A stretch of 64,000 bases of DNA from the NCBI GenBank assembly GCA_019637395.1, contig JAHBVR010000022.1, positions 62,001 to 126,000 of the forward strand. Reading direction: 5' to 3'. This document shows positions 34,418 through 43,313 of this stretch, piece by piece. Within the stretch, counting starts at the first letter, position 1. Each line of letters begins with the position of its first letter. Source of the stretch: Vulcanimicrobiota bacterium (GTDB lineage Bacteria; Vulcanimicrobiota; Xenobia; Xenobiales; JADMJV01). A program made the translations under genes and the position numbers. Below the pieces are notes generated by a model. The model was not told the origin of the DNA, did not search any database, and was given only the letters and a program-made list of their open reading frames with translations.

Positions 34418-36643
34418 GTGGGGGATAGCACCTTGAAGCTCAACCAGGCCCACAGTCGAAATCAGCATTCGTTCCAGGTCCGCCTGCAACAGCAGCGCGA
34501 TGCCCGCAATGGTCCCGCTCTGGAGAGCGTTGACCGGCTGCTGGTTCGCCCGGAGGTGGGGGCGACCGATCTGTTCAAGTCTTCACCCGCTCCGCGCCGT
34601 GAGTTCGCCTCCGTGGACGAGTTGGTGGTGAGTGCCAATCAGTCCTTTGATGAACTCGACAATGTCGATTTTGCCAGCTTCCGTAATGACAAGGCGCTGG
34701 CCAGGCAGGTTCTGCAAGAGAGCCGCCAGGAGCTCCAGAAGTTCCATCCGGAGGGGCCGGGCCAGGCCTTTAACCGCGACCTGCGCCGGGTGTTGCACGC
34801 CCGCTATCTGCAGGGACACGGCGTCCAGGTCCAGGCGCATCTGGACGATGCCGAGATGGCCCGCCTGCGCCGTTACGTGCAGGCTCAAGACAGCAGCATG
34901 AATGTGGCTGACGCGGTGCGCTCGCTGAACGCCGCTCTGGAAAAGGGCGAACAGGCGGTGGAAAATCTGCTGCTCGAAGCCGAGCGCGGGCTTTTCCGGG
35001 AACGCGGTGTCAAGCCGGAAGTCTTTGAGCAGAAGCTGGCTCCGCTGGGCATTCCCGGTCTGGGCGCTTTGCGCGACTTTTCCGATTCCTGGGCGGTGGC
35101 CGAGGGCGGCCGTTTCCTCAATCAGGTTCAGGGGCAGAGCCTGGACGAAATGCGCCAGAATATGACGCAGCAGTTGCTGAGCAGCCACGGCTATCTGACC
35201 TCCGGGTTGGATTCCACCACCGCCCTGAGTCTGTTGCGCGACCGCAATTCTGAGGGCCCGCGCAGCAACGCCACCCTGGCGGAAGCCATTAACGCCGCCG
35301 TGGCCGGCGGCGAGAAGGATTACTTCAAGCTCAACCTGGTCGCCAACCAGCGGATTCTGGGCGAACTGGGAATTCAGCCGGAAGACCTGGCCGTGAGCGA
35401 CGAAGCTCTGCGCGATACCTATCCCGAAGTCGAGCCGGGCGAGGCCCGGGCCGAGCGTACGCGCGTCCTGCGCGATCTGGTGCGGGTGCTGCCCGACGCC
35501 GAACGCGCAGCGGCCATCGAGCATCTGGGCGAAGAAGAAGCCGATTTGCTCAGTGCCGAAAGCGTGCTGCACAAGTATCTGGGCGAGCGCATTCGCGATT
35601 ACTCCGGTTATGCCGCCGGTTACGGGCAGATGGACGCCATGCAGCGGGCCAATCTACTCTCGGGCCTGAGCCGTCTGCCTGAAGAAGTGCGCGCCCAGGC
35701 GTTTGACGGGAGCAACGCGGACACGCTCAACAATCTGGAAGACAGCATCGAATCAACCTTTGGAGTACAGGTCCATCGCCAGGCCGGCACGGCCCCCGAC
35801 GGCAATGAAAGTTACGCTCCTTTCGTGAAAGATTGGACCGTGCAGGGGTTGGTGGATCTCTACAATGCTCTGGCCAGCATGGCCAAGCACGGCAAGCTTC
35901 CCAAAGACCTGGCGGGAGTGACTCTGAGCTTTATGGCGGGAGCTCCCAAGTCCCCTTCGATGACTCCGGTGGAGTTGAAGGGAGGCATCCAGCCGCCGGA
36001 TACCTTCGACCGTCCGGCGGCGAGCTCGTATACGCAGGGGTTGAGCGGCTTTTACGGCGAGTGCGGACAGGATGAAAAGGGCTACGACGGCGTGGTGCTG
36101 TATGATGACGCTCTGTATGGAGCTAACAGCGACTCCACCGTGGGAGTCACTCTGGCCGAGTCTACTTTGATTCACGAACTGGGCCACGCTATTCAACTGG
36201 GCGGCACGCCCGGCGCTCCCAAGAAGCAGCGCGAACTGGAGGACGCCACCCGCATGGCCGAGTGGTCCTCTTTGTCGGGTTGGATGGAGCCGGGACGAGT
36301 GCTGGCCGACGGCCGTATGGGCGACTTCGAGTACTACTACGACGCCACCGTGCAGGTGGACAAGCGCCAGGAGGTGGCCACCACCTACGGTGCTTCCGAC
36401 CCCTGTGAGGACTTCGCGGAATACACGCCCTTCTTCTACAAAGACCCCTCCACCGCCATGGGCCTGTCGGCGGAGAAGTTCCTTTACCTGAACCAGTTGG
36501 TGGGAGATCACTACAGCCCCGCCGAGGTTCAGCAAGTGGCCCGGCAGGTCGGGCTGAAGCCGGAAGATATCGAGGCGGCCAACACCAGCATGCGGGATAA
36601 GGTCAGCCTGGCCCCTCAACAAGCGGGCATTATCGCAGCTTAG
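34418..36643 (+). CDS. Large zincin metalloprotease, lethal-factor-like catalytic domain
   Basis: A 741-residue protein without signal peptide or membrane spans. The C-terminal third holds HELGHAIQLGG at 586-596 and, 78 residues later, EDFAE at 664-668. This is the gluzincin arrangement of ATLF-type proteases, where the second motif follows YG-x-x-(N/D)-P. The N-terminal ~450 residues are helical, charged and unassigned, and could be a targeting or scaffold region. GTG 34418 is used; TTG at 34433 with a G-rich ribosome site 8 bases upstream is an alternative. Export would need another route, such as the pilus/secretion genes nearby, but that is inference. Confidence 0.72.
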   Translation: MGDSTLKLNQAHSRNQHSFQVRLQQQRDARNGPALESVDRLLVRPEVGATDLFKSSPAPRREFASVDELVVSANQSFDELDNVDFASFRNDKALARQVLQESRQELQKFHPEGPGQAFNRDLRRVLHARYLQGHGVQVQAHLDDAEMARLRRYVQAQDSSMNVADAVRSLNAALEKGEQAVENLLLEAERGLFRERGVKPEVFEQKLAPLGIPGLGALRDFSDSWAVAEGGRFLNQVQGQSLDEMRQNMTQQLLSSHGYLTSGLDSTTALSLLRDRNSEGPRSNATLAEAINAAVAGGEKDYFKLNLVANQRILGELGIQPEDLAVSDEALRDTYPEVEPGEARAERTRVLRDLVRVLPDAERAAAIEHLGEEEADLLSAESVLHKYLGERIRDYSGYAAGYGQMDAMQRANLLSGLSRLPEEVRAQAFDGSNADTLNNLEDSIESTFGVQVHRQAGTAPDGNESYAPFVKDWTVQGLVDLYNALASMAKHGKLPKDLAGVTLSFMAGAPKSPSMTPVELKGGIQPPDTFDRPAASSYTQGLSGFYGECGQDEKGYDGVVLYDDALYGANSDSTVGVTLAESTLIHELGHAIQLGGTPGAPKKQRELEDATRMAEWSSLSGWMEPGRVLADGRMGDFEYYYDATVQVDKRQEVATTYGASDPCEDFAEYTPFFYKDPSTAMGLSAEKFLYLNQLVGDHYSPAEVQQVARQVGLKPEDIEAANTSMRDKVSLAPQQAGIIAA

Positions 36644-36803
36644 GGCTGAACCCCCGCATCGCTACCGGCCGTGACCATCCGGCCCGCGTCATTACTGCCC
36701 GGCGACCGGATTTCACCAGGAAGCTGGTTCGCTAACCCTGTGAAGACCCGTAGTGGGAACCGTTTCGCCGAGGACGGGATTTACTTCCCGCAGGCATTCC
36801 CCC

Positions 36804-36832
36804 TGGACAGATCGGCTCGGATGCGATATAAA
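36804..36832 (+). promoter_or_regulatory. Sigma70-type promoter of carbonic anhydrase gene
   Basis: TGGACA (36804-36809) and TATAAA (36827-36832) are separated by 17 bases, each matching consensus at five of six positions, and lie about 47 bases before the start codon. Confidence 0.5.
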
Positions 36833-36878
36833 GAAATCTGTACATAATCTTAATGTCATAGTTGACCTGGAGGGCCCC

Positions 36879-37517
36879 ATGAAGCTGTTGCTGGAGCGAT
36901 ACCATGATTTTCGTCAGTCGGTGCTCAGCGCCAATCAGGAGTTCTATCAGAATCTGGTGCTGGGCCAGGAGCCGGAGACGATGCTGATCACCTGTTCCGA
37001 CTCGCGCATTTGCCCGGAGTCGATGTTCGGCTACAAGCCAGGTGAGGTTTTCGTTCTGCGCAACGCGGGCAACATCGTGCCTTCTTACGGACAAGGCATG
37101 AGTGGCGGCGAGGTGGCCACCATCGAGTACGCCGTGGCCGTTCTCAAGGTCAAACACATCGTAGTGTGTGGTCACACGGGTTGCGGGGCTATGAAGGCGC
37201 TGCTGGATCCCCAGTCGGTGACTTCCTTGCCGGCCGTGGCCGAATGGCTGCGTAGCGCCGAGAATACTCGCCGGGTGGTGATGGAATCGAATCCCAAGGC
37301 GGAAATGAAAGACCTGGTCTCGGTAGTGGCGCGCGAGAACGCCCTTTGTCAGTTAGATAACCTGCGTACCCATCCGGCGGTGGCCGCGGCCGCGCGCCAG
37401 GGCAATCTGAACCTGCACGCCTGGGTCTATAAGTTGGAAGATCACGTAGTGGAAGCCTACAATCCCGCCACCAGCCGATTCGAACCGGTGATGGCCGAGG
37501 AGACGGCCTCCGTTTAG
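36879..37517 (+). CDS. Beta-class carbonic anhydrase
   Basis: The 212-residue enzyme has the beta-CA zinc site: Cys39 and Asp41-Arg43 in CSDSR, His99 and Cys102 in GHTGCGAM. It also has FVLRNAGNIVPSYG, typical of the family. It interconverts CO2 and bicarbonate in the cytosol. ATG 36879 has GGAGGG four bases upstream and a good promoter 47 bases upstream; a longer frame from 36753 lacks conserved residues. It stands alone as one transcription unit. Confidence 0.92.
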   Translation: MKLLLERYHDFRQSVLSANQEFYQNLVLGQEPETMLITCSDSRICPESMFGYKPGEVFVLRNAGNIVPSYGQGMSGGEVATIEYAVAVLKVKHIVVCGHTGCGAMKALLDPQSVTSLPAVAEWLRSAENTRRVVMESNPKAEMKDLVSVVARENALCQLDNLRTHPAVAAAARQGNLNLHAWVYKLEDHVVEAYNPATSRFEPVMAEETASV

Positions 37518-37596
37518 CTTCCAGAGCCAGGCCGGCCGCCCGACAAGTGGGCGTCAGGTTTGTCGGAAGGACAATGTCAGTCCCTGCGGAGGAAGC

Positions 37597-38493
37597 ATGC
37601 AGTTAGACAACCAGCCCGACGTCCACGAAGTCGCGCGCCTGCCGATGCGCAGCTTTCGGATTTATGGCCTGCCCGTCCGCCTGCAGGAAGTGCTTCAATA
37701 CACCCACAGTTCCTGGAAGCAAGCCAACTGATTCCGAAGCTGGAGGGGCTCGACAGCCAGGCGGGCCTGGCGCGCATCGGCGGCAAGCGAGCTTTATATT
37801 TGCAGTTGCTCCGCCGGTTTCTTGACTTCGAATCGGTGCCGGAGGAGGTCGCCCATCACTTGGCTGGCGGGGACCGGCAGGCCGCCGCCGCCGGCCTGGA
37901 AGCAGCCTTGCGAGGAGAAGCCGGTACGGAGGTGCCGCTGGCGGAGTTTCAAGCCGTCTTGTCCGACTTCGTGGCCCGTCTCCGGCTGGCTTTGCCGCCG
38001 GAGAACACCGCCCCCCCGGCACGGGAGAGCCCTCTCGAGCCAGAGCAAGTTGCCGCCCTGGTGGCCGAGATCGATGCCCGTCTGGGGGAATTTGACGTGG
38101 CCGCGGTGGAACTTTTCGAGGCCCACCGTGATGTGTTTGGAGGCTTGCTTTCGGCGGCGGGGCTATCCCGGCTCTCTGTCGCAGGTGCTGCTGAATCTGC
38201 TGAGCAATGCGCAACGCTACGCCTATCCCGAGCAGTCGGGGGAGGTGAAGATCGGACTGAGCGCGGATCAGAGCAGCTATTGCGTAACGGTGCGGGACTT
38301 CGGCCCCCGAAATCTGCGGCGCGCCTTCGAGCCTTTCTTTACCACCGGACGTGGCAAGGGCGGCAGCGGGCTGGGACTGTCCATCGTGCACACCATTGTC
38401 ACCGCCCACTTGAAAGGCACGATTAGCCTGGATTCCAGGCCCGGTGAGGGGACGACGGTGAGCCTGAGCTTGCCCCGAGAAGTTCCAGAGTAG
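37597..38493 (+). pseudogene. Decayed two-component relic: Hpt and HATPase fragments
   Basis: An ATG at 37597 (GGAGGA upstream) opens 44 residues, then stops at TGA 37729-37731. A second frame (37735 to about 38155) reads an Hpt-like helical bundle (GLDSQAGLARIGGKRALYLQ, LRRFLDFE) without the HTLKG segment that carries the phosphorylated His. A third frame (38160-38493) is the end of a histidine-kinase ATPase domain (LSQVLLNLLSNAQRYAYPEQ, VRDFGP, FEPFFTTGRGKGGSGLGLSI). The ATPase and Hpt are in reversed order for a normal hybrid kinase and in different frames. It is almost surely non-functional, or two truncated genes. Confidence 0.7.
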
Positions 38494-38561
38494 CGCGGCG
38501 GGAGGATTAAGAGCGGACAAAACTCATTGTGGCTTGATCGTGGTGAGGCTAGACTGGGCTT

Positions 38562-38915
38562 ATGAGTATGAAGTCACGATTGCGCCGAAACTTCAGGCGG
38601 GCGATGTCTACAGCCGGGCTTTCCCGAGCAGAGCTGGCTCGATTCTTCCGCCTTTTTTTCTTCTCGGTGGCGCTCGCCCTCGGCTTTGCCAGCCTCTTCC
38701 TGGCCCTGGGAATATGGACCCGCAATGCTACCTTCGTGGTGGGGGCGGAAGTGGGTTACTGGATTTTAGCAATGGGACCGACCCTGCACTTCTGGCTGCC
38801 CAAGCTTTATCGCTTGCTGCGCTCCCTGCCCGAGCGCGTGCGCCACGACCGGGCCCTGGCGCGCCGTTACGTCAGGAATGTTACGGCCAGCCCAGCAGTC
38901 CGCGGCTATCGTTGA
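38562..38915 (+). CDS. Small two-span membrane protein
   Basis: The 117-residue protein starts with a basic region (MSMKSRLRRNFRRAMSTAGL) and has two hydrophobic helices at about residues 28-50 and 58-78, then a basic C-terminus. No family is recognised. The positive ends suggest both termini are cytosolic. It runs from ATG 38562 with a weak ribosome site. Its last 35 bases overlap the convergent small gene. Confidence 0.55.
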   Translation: MSMKSRLRRNFRRAMSTAGLSRAELARFFRLFFFSVALALGFASLFLALGIWTRNATFVVGAEVGYWILAMGPTLHFWLPKLYRLLRSLPERVRHDRALARRYVRNVTASPAVRGYR

Positions 38916-39099
38916 GCCAGCTGGTGAGCATTTCGACTCCGTCGCTGCTGGCGATGGCCACCAACTTGAGGGTGATCAAGGCGAATACGACCATCAGGTG
39001 GCGCTTCCAGGCGCCGCGCGGTTTAGCCGGCGCGTCGGTGTTACGATTTTCATACCAGAGCAGGTCGCGGCCGGTCAGTTTCACGGTTCCAGTGTTCAT
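38881..39099 (-). CDS. Small one-span protein
   Basis: A 72-residue protein with one hydrophobic helix (about residues 34-51, HLMVVFALITLKLVAIA) preceded by a basic, proline-containing segment. GGGAGC lies 6 bases before the ATG at 39099. No family is recognised. It converges on the two-span protein gene with a 35-base overlap. Confidence 0.55.
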   Translation of the reverse strand: MNTGTVKLTGRDLLWYENRNTDAPAKPRGAWKRHLMVVFALITLKLVAIASSDGVEMLTSWLNDSRGLLGWP

Positions 39100-39230
39100 T
39101 GTCTTGCTCCCAGGTTGTTCTGTCTTCTCTTACACTTTAGGCCTGGGAGGTCATCAGAAGGTCATCGCCGGGTAGGTGGCGTTAACAGATTGTTGCCGGA
39201 ATGTAACGAATTCGTCGCCGGCCAGAGATG

Positions 39231-39475
39231 TCAGGAAGTCATGGACTTTGAAGCGCGGATGGCCTGCCTGGTGGTGTCGGCGATTTCAAAATCGCTCATG
39301 GTGGCCTGGTTGTGGGTGAAGATGTCGCTGTCCACGCCCGGGTGGGGTGGCGCCTTGTGCAGCAGCGCCAGGTGGGTGCGGTAAAGCTTGGTGACCGACG
39401 GCGCGGCCGGGTGCGGATTTCCTACAGGGGGCGCAGGGGGAGTCGGCGTTGTTCCAGAGCGGAGACGGCCAGCCC
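39231..39475 (-). pseudogene. Start-less proline-rich coding fragment
   Basis: A frame downstream of the arginase stop reads GTTPTPPAPPVGNPHPAAPS, then TKLYRTHLALLHKAPPHPGV and MSDFEIADTTRQAIRASKSM before stopping at TGA 39233. Its composition is protein-like, but no start codon with a ribosome site was found upstream within the frame, and it runs into the end of the arginase gene in a shifted frame. It may be the remains of a small gene, or a frameshifted extension. The 39100-39230 bases carry nothing recognisable. Confidence 0.35.
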
Positions 39476-40363
39476 CACGGCCATGTTGGCGGTGCGATTG
39501 CGGTGGTCGAGAATAGGATTGACTTCCACCAGGTCCAGGCTGTGCACCAGCGGCCGGCCGTCGCGCAGACGGGCGTCGGAAATAAGTTCCATCATCAGGT
39601 GGGCTTCGCGATAAGTGAGGCCGCCGGGCACCGGAGTGCCCACTCCGGGAGCTTCGTCGGGGTCGACCACGTCCAGGTCGAAGCTAAAGTGAACGGGGAT
39701 GGTAAAGTCGCGGCTGACCTTCTTGAGGGCGGCGCGGGTGACGTCCAGAATCCCGTAAGCGTCGATTTCCATCATGGAATAATAGGCATGCCGGCCTTCC
39801 GCCAGTTGATTGACTTCGTGGAGGTCGAGGTCACGGATGCCTACGTGCACCAGGTCACCGCCTTCCACTTTGGGACCGGGGCGGCCCAGGTTGACCAGTT
39901 CCGCAGGGCCGCGGCCCAGAGCGACCGAGGCGGGCATGCCGTGGATGTTACCGCTGGGAGTGGTTTCGGGCAGATTCAGGTCACCGTGGGCGTCAACCCA
40001 GAGCAGGCCGAAGGGTTGGTCCCGCAGGTGGCAGGCCACGCCCGCCACCGTGCCGATGGCGCAGGAATGATCACCGCCGATGGTGATCGGCAGATATCCC
40101 TGGCCCAACATGCTGCGCACGCGCTCGCAGAGGCGCTCGGAAACCTGGGTGATTTCAGTCAGGTAGCGGGCTTTGGAGTCACCGAAGTGAAGCTCGTCAC
40201 GCACCGGCACTTCGATGTTGCCGAAGTCGTGGACTTCAAAGCCGACTTTGCGCAAGCGCGCCATCAGGCCGGCGTGGCGCACGGCGTAGGGACCCATGTC
40301 CACGCCGCGATGGTTGCCGCCCAGATCGATGGGGACACCGAGGATGCCCAGTTTGTTGCTCAT
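39422..40363 (-). CDS. rocF: Arginase
   Basis: A 313-residue ureohydrolase. The Mn-binding motifs are GGDHS (96-100), DAHGDLN (124-130) and SFDLDVVDPDEAPG. The last, with GTPVPGGLTYREAH and SLDLVEVNP, is the arginase rather than agmatinase or formimidoylglutamase pattern. It hydrolyses arginine to ornithine and urea. The ATG at 40363 fits the RocF start MSNKLGILGVPIDLGGNHRG; a longer frame from 40456 is not family-like. It is divergent from prepilin cluster A, with about 92 bases between. Confidence 0.92.
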   Translation of the reverse strand: MSNKLGILGVPIDLGGNHRGVDMGPYAVRHAGLMARLRKVGFEVHDFGNIEVPVRDELHFGDSKARYLTEITQVSERLCERVRSMLGQGYLPITIGGDHSCAIGTVAGVACHLRDQPFGLLWVDAHGDLNLPETTPSGNIHGMPASVALGRGPAELVNLGRPGPKVEGGDLVHVGIRDLDLHEVNQLAEGRHAYYSMMEIDAYGILDVTRAALKKVSRDFTIPVHFSFDLDVVDPDEAPGVGTPVPGGLTYREAHLMMELISDARLRDGRPLVHSLDLVEVNPILDHRNRTANMAVGLAVSALEQRRLPLRPL

Positions 40364-40455
40364 GAAGACGGACCTTCTGGCCGCCGGGCGGTCCTTCCCG
40401 CTAGAAAAGGCAGCCCGGCACCAGGGACTGACCGCGCGAACACGAAAGGAATCCA

Positions 40456-42510
40456 ATGCGAAATCGGGGTGGATTCACTTTACTCGAGGTCACCTGCACG
40501 GTCGCCCTGGTGGCTATGTCGGGGGCCTTGCTGATGGTCTCGGTAAGGGGTTCCCAGGGCAAGGCGACGGCCTCGGCCCTGGCGGAGACGGTGGCCGCCG
40601 AGTTGCGCTCGGCGCGGCAACTGGCCATCGGTCGAGGCTGCCCGGTGGCGGCCGTCTTCCCCAGCGAAAACAAACAGAAGTCCCATTCGGATTCGCTGGT
40701 TTTGCTGGCGGGCGCGAGTTTCCCCCAACAGGTCAAGGTGGTTCATTTCGGGGGTGATTTTCCCGGTTGTAGCGTGTTCAACGGTAGCTGGACCCCGGCT
40801 TCCGGAGCCGCCCTCACCACCGATTTGAGCCTGCCCGGCAGCAAGTGGACGTCGTTAAAATTGGAGAACTGGCTGCCGGCCGCCAACCAGGCTGACTACT
40901 GCATGGTTTTTCTTCCCGATGGTACGGTCAGAACCAACAACCTGGCCGCTTTCGGTGGGGCCTACCACATCCTGGTCAGCAGCGGGGTCGGCGCGGTGGG
41001 TTCGGGACCTGCCCCGGGTTCGGGCCTGAACAGCCATTTCAATCTGGCCTATCGCTCTCCCCAGGTGGTGGGTGAGACACGTACCATCAGCGTGGATGCC
41101 TGCGGGGCCATCTCGATCGCTCCGGGTATTCTGGACAGCAATTTGAGCGGGAGGGGGGCGATGGCCAACTACGCGCCTCCGGCCGCCGCGCCGGCGGCGG
41201 TGGCTCTGCCCGAGGCCAGCGGAGAGATCGTTGACGTCCACGTCGTCTCCAAGGGAGACCCGCCCAGCGGACCCAGTGACCCGGATGTTACGGTCGCTCA
41301 GGATGGTTTCGTGAGTTTGCGCACCATTGCCAAGGACCCGGCCCAAAGCGGCCAGACGCTGTACTGCAACTGGACGGTGGTCAAGACCAGCGGTACGGGC
41401 AGCGGCAGCGGCGCCTATTCGATTCCCGTGGCCGTCAATCGAGGCACGGCCATGCAGTGGGACAACAACGCCATTTCGCCCGGGGTAGGCGCCTGGGTCT
41501 CTAACTGGCAGTGGCGCCCGCCCGCCGATGCCGGCACCAATGACCGTTATCGTCTTGATTTGCTGATTCAAGATGCGGCCGGTGCCACCGTGACGGTGGG
41601 CCCCTCGCGCAAGGTGGATGTGGTGCCGCCCGGCAAAGTGATTTTTGAAACGAATTCCACCGGTGTCTTTTCACTCTCCACCATGAACACCGACGGTTGG
41701 TGCCAGCAGCGTTTTCACATCTTTCCCTTCAAAGGCAGTAATCCGTCACCGGCCAGCGAGGGTTGGCCGAGCGCTTCGCTGGACGGGAATCGCATCGCTT
41801 TCCAGAGCAATCGAGCCGGCGGCACGGCCATGCAAGCCTATGTCACCGACCGTTCCGGCTCTTCGGTGGTCCAGGTGACCAATAACCCTGCGGGTATCGA
41901 ATGCCCCAGCATGTCTCCTTGGGGGGATCGGGTGGCCTACCGAAAGTTTGTGGGCGGGGTCTGGCAGCTCTGGGTGGTGGATGCCGACGGCAATAATGAC
42001 CACGTGGTGGACGTGGGCCCCGTAAGCGCCGGTACCGATGCGCCGGCCCAGCACGGCCGCGATGCTTTATGGGATCGTATCGCCTGGAACCCCGACGATA
42101 ATGAAACCCTCTATTACACCAAGGGTCGCGTGATCTGCCAGATTGCGGCCAGCACAGTGGGAGGATCGGGAGCGACCGTCTACACGGGAGGTCCCAACGG
42201 CGCCCGCGCGCCCTACTTGCTGCGCTGGGGCTCGGTGACCACGCCGGATGTGTTCTATACCGCCGATGACGGCGATCCCTACATCTTTCACAACGGTAGT
42301 GTGGCGGCCGGTAGTCCGGGTATCCGCGAGGAACAACCCTGCCCGTGGAACGATGCGGGTACGTTGCGGGCCTTTATCGTCCGGTCCGCGGATGGAATTA
42401 GCGGCCAGATCTGGCGTTATACCCTGACCAACTCGGCAGCCGCACCGACCGACGCCAGGCGTATGACCGACCCGGCTTTTGACGCCCGATGTCCGGTCTT
42501 TCTGCCCTGA
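40456..42510 (+). CDS. Prepilin fused to a TolB-like beta-propeller
   Basis: A 684-residue protein. The N-terminus MRNRGGFTLLEVTCTVALVA is a type IV prepilin signal: cleavage between Gly6 and Phe7, Glu at position 5 of the mature protein. The pilin-like part (to about residue 200) is GspH/FimT-like. The C-terminal ~270 residues carry PD40/TolB-like blades: WPSASLDGNRIAFQSNRAGG, then CPSMSPWGDRVAYRKFVGG and WQLWVVDADG. A propeller on a pseudopilin would sit on the outside of a pseudopilus or at its tip. It overlaps the next pseudopilin gene by 22 bases. Confidence 0.85.
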   Translation: MRNRGGFTLLEVTCTVALVAMSGALLMVSVRGSQGKATASALAETVAAELRSARQLAIGRGCPVAAVFPSENKQKSHSDSLVLLAGASFPQQVKVVHFGGDFPGCSVFNGSWTPASGAALTTDLSLPGSKWTSLKLENWLPAANQADYCMVFLPDGTVRTNNLAAFGGAYHILVSSGVGAVGSGPAPGSGLNSHFNLAYRSPQVVGETRTISVDACGAISIAPGILDSNLSGRGAMANYAPPAAAPAAVALPEASGEIVDVHVVSKGDPPSGPSDPDVTVAQDGFVSLRTIAKDPAQSGQTLYCNWTVVKTSGTGSGSGAYSIPVAVNRGTAMQWDNNAISPGVGAWVSNWQWRPPADAGTNDRYRLDLLIQDAAGATVTVGPSRKVDVVPPGKVIFETNSTGVFSLSTMNTDGWCQQRFHIFPFKGSNPSPASEGWPSASLDGNRIAFQSNRAGGTAMQAYVTDRSGSSVVQVTNNPAGIECPSMSPWGDRVAYRKFVGGVWQLWVVDADGNNDHVVDVGPVSAGTDAPAQHGRDALWDRIAWNPDDNETLYYTKGRVICQIAASTVGGSGATVYTGGPNGARAPYLLRWGSVTTPDVFYTADDGDPYIFHNGSVAAGSPGIREEQPCPWNDAGTLRAFIVRSADGISGQIWRYTLTNSAAAPTDARRMTDPAFDARCPVFLP

Positions 42511-43313
42511 CCCGGCGCCGGCGCAGGGGCCTGAGCCTGGTCGAGACGCTGGTGGCCGCGTTTATGTTGCTGGGCGGTTTTATCGTGACGGCCCGTATGT
42601 TGCATGCGGGCCTGCGCTACTCCACCAACATCAACAACCATTTGCAGGCGGTTCGCCTGGGGCAGCGCCGCCTGCAAGAGGTCCGGGCCTGGAGCCGGGC
42701 CAATCATCGGCCGATTGGAACCGTGCCTTTAACCGACTGGAGTTCAGTTCAGGGGGTCACCATGACCTACCCGGAGTTTCCCGAATTCCACCTTACCACT
42801 AACGTGCCTACCCGGGCTATGTTCACTCCCTGTAGTTTGTTCGAGAAGGTTTACGATCCGATCAATCCGGCCCTGAAGCGGGATTTTTCCGAGACCTTGC
42901 ACCAGTTGCTGGTGACGGTGGACTGGGGAGGTCCGGCTCCGGTGACCCTGACCACGGTGATTGGGGCGCCCAGCGCGGTCAATTCCGGTCCTTATACGCT
43001 GACCGTGGTGCCGGCCGGCAGCACCGGCTCAGGACCGCAAAGCCTGGCCCACGATGATATCGTCAGTTACCAGGCCGAACTACGCGACGGAAATTCCAAC
43101 TTGATTCCAGATATTTACTGCGATTGGGCCGTAGCCGGAGCAGGCAACGGCATTTTGACCCCACAACGTACCGGGCCGCTGGCCACTTTTCAAAATCGCG
43201 TGGTGGTGGGATCGACCTTCAAGTACCTGGATGGCCGTTCGTGCCAGTTGCAAGCGGCCGTGCGCTACCGGGGAGTGGAGTTACGGGCTTTGTCTCCGTT
43301 GCTCTCGTTATGA
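42489..43313 (+). CDS. Type IV pseudopilin
   Basis: A 274-residue protein with prepilin signal RRRRRGLSLVETLVAAFML: cleavage after Gly, Glu at +5. It has a long globular domain without a recognised family; size suggests a minor pseudopilin. It begins inside the upstream gene (22-base overlap) and ends with ATGA overlap with the next prepilin gene, so four pilin-type genes form one operon. Confidence 0.85.
   Translation: MSGLSALTRRRRRGLSLVETLVAAFMLLGGFIVTARMLHAGLRYSTNINNHLQAVRLGQRRLQEVRAWSRANHRPIGTVPLTDWSSVQGVTMTYPEFPEFHLTTNVPTRAMFTPCSLFEKVYDPINPALKRDFSETLHQLLVTVDWGGPAPVTLTTVIGAPSAVNSGPYTLTVVPAGSTGSGPQSLAHDDIVSYQAELRDGNSNLIPDIYCDWAVAGAGNGILTPQRTGPLATFQNRVVVGSTFKYLDGRSCQLQAAVRYRGVELRALSPLLSL

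Noticed and set aside
34583-35572. Long minus-strand reading frame inside the zincin gene
   Set aside because: It mirrors the codon pattern of the plus-strand protease, has no ribosome site and no family-like sequence. The same applies to long antisense frames over the metallo-beta-lactamase, arginase, transporter and PilC genes.
39422-40363. Formimidoylglutamase (hutG) completing a hut pathway
   Set aside because: Motifs GGDHS, DAHGDLN and the SFDLDVVDPDEAPG segment match arginase, and it is 35 kb away from the lyase genes.
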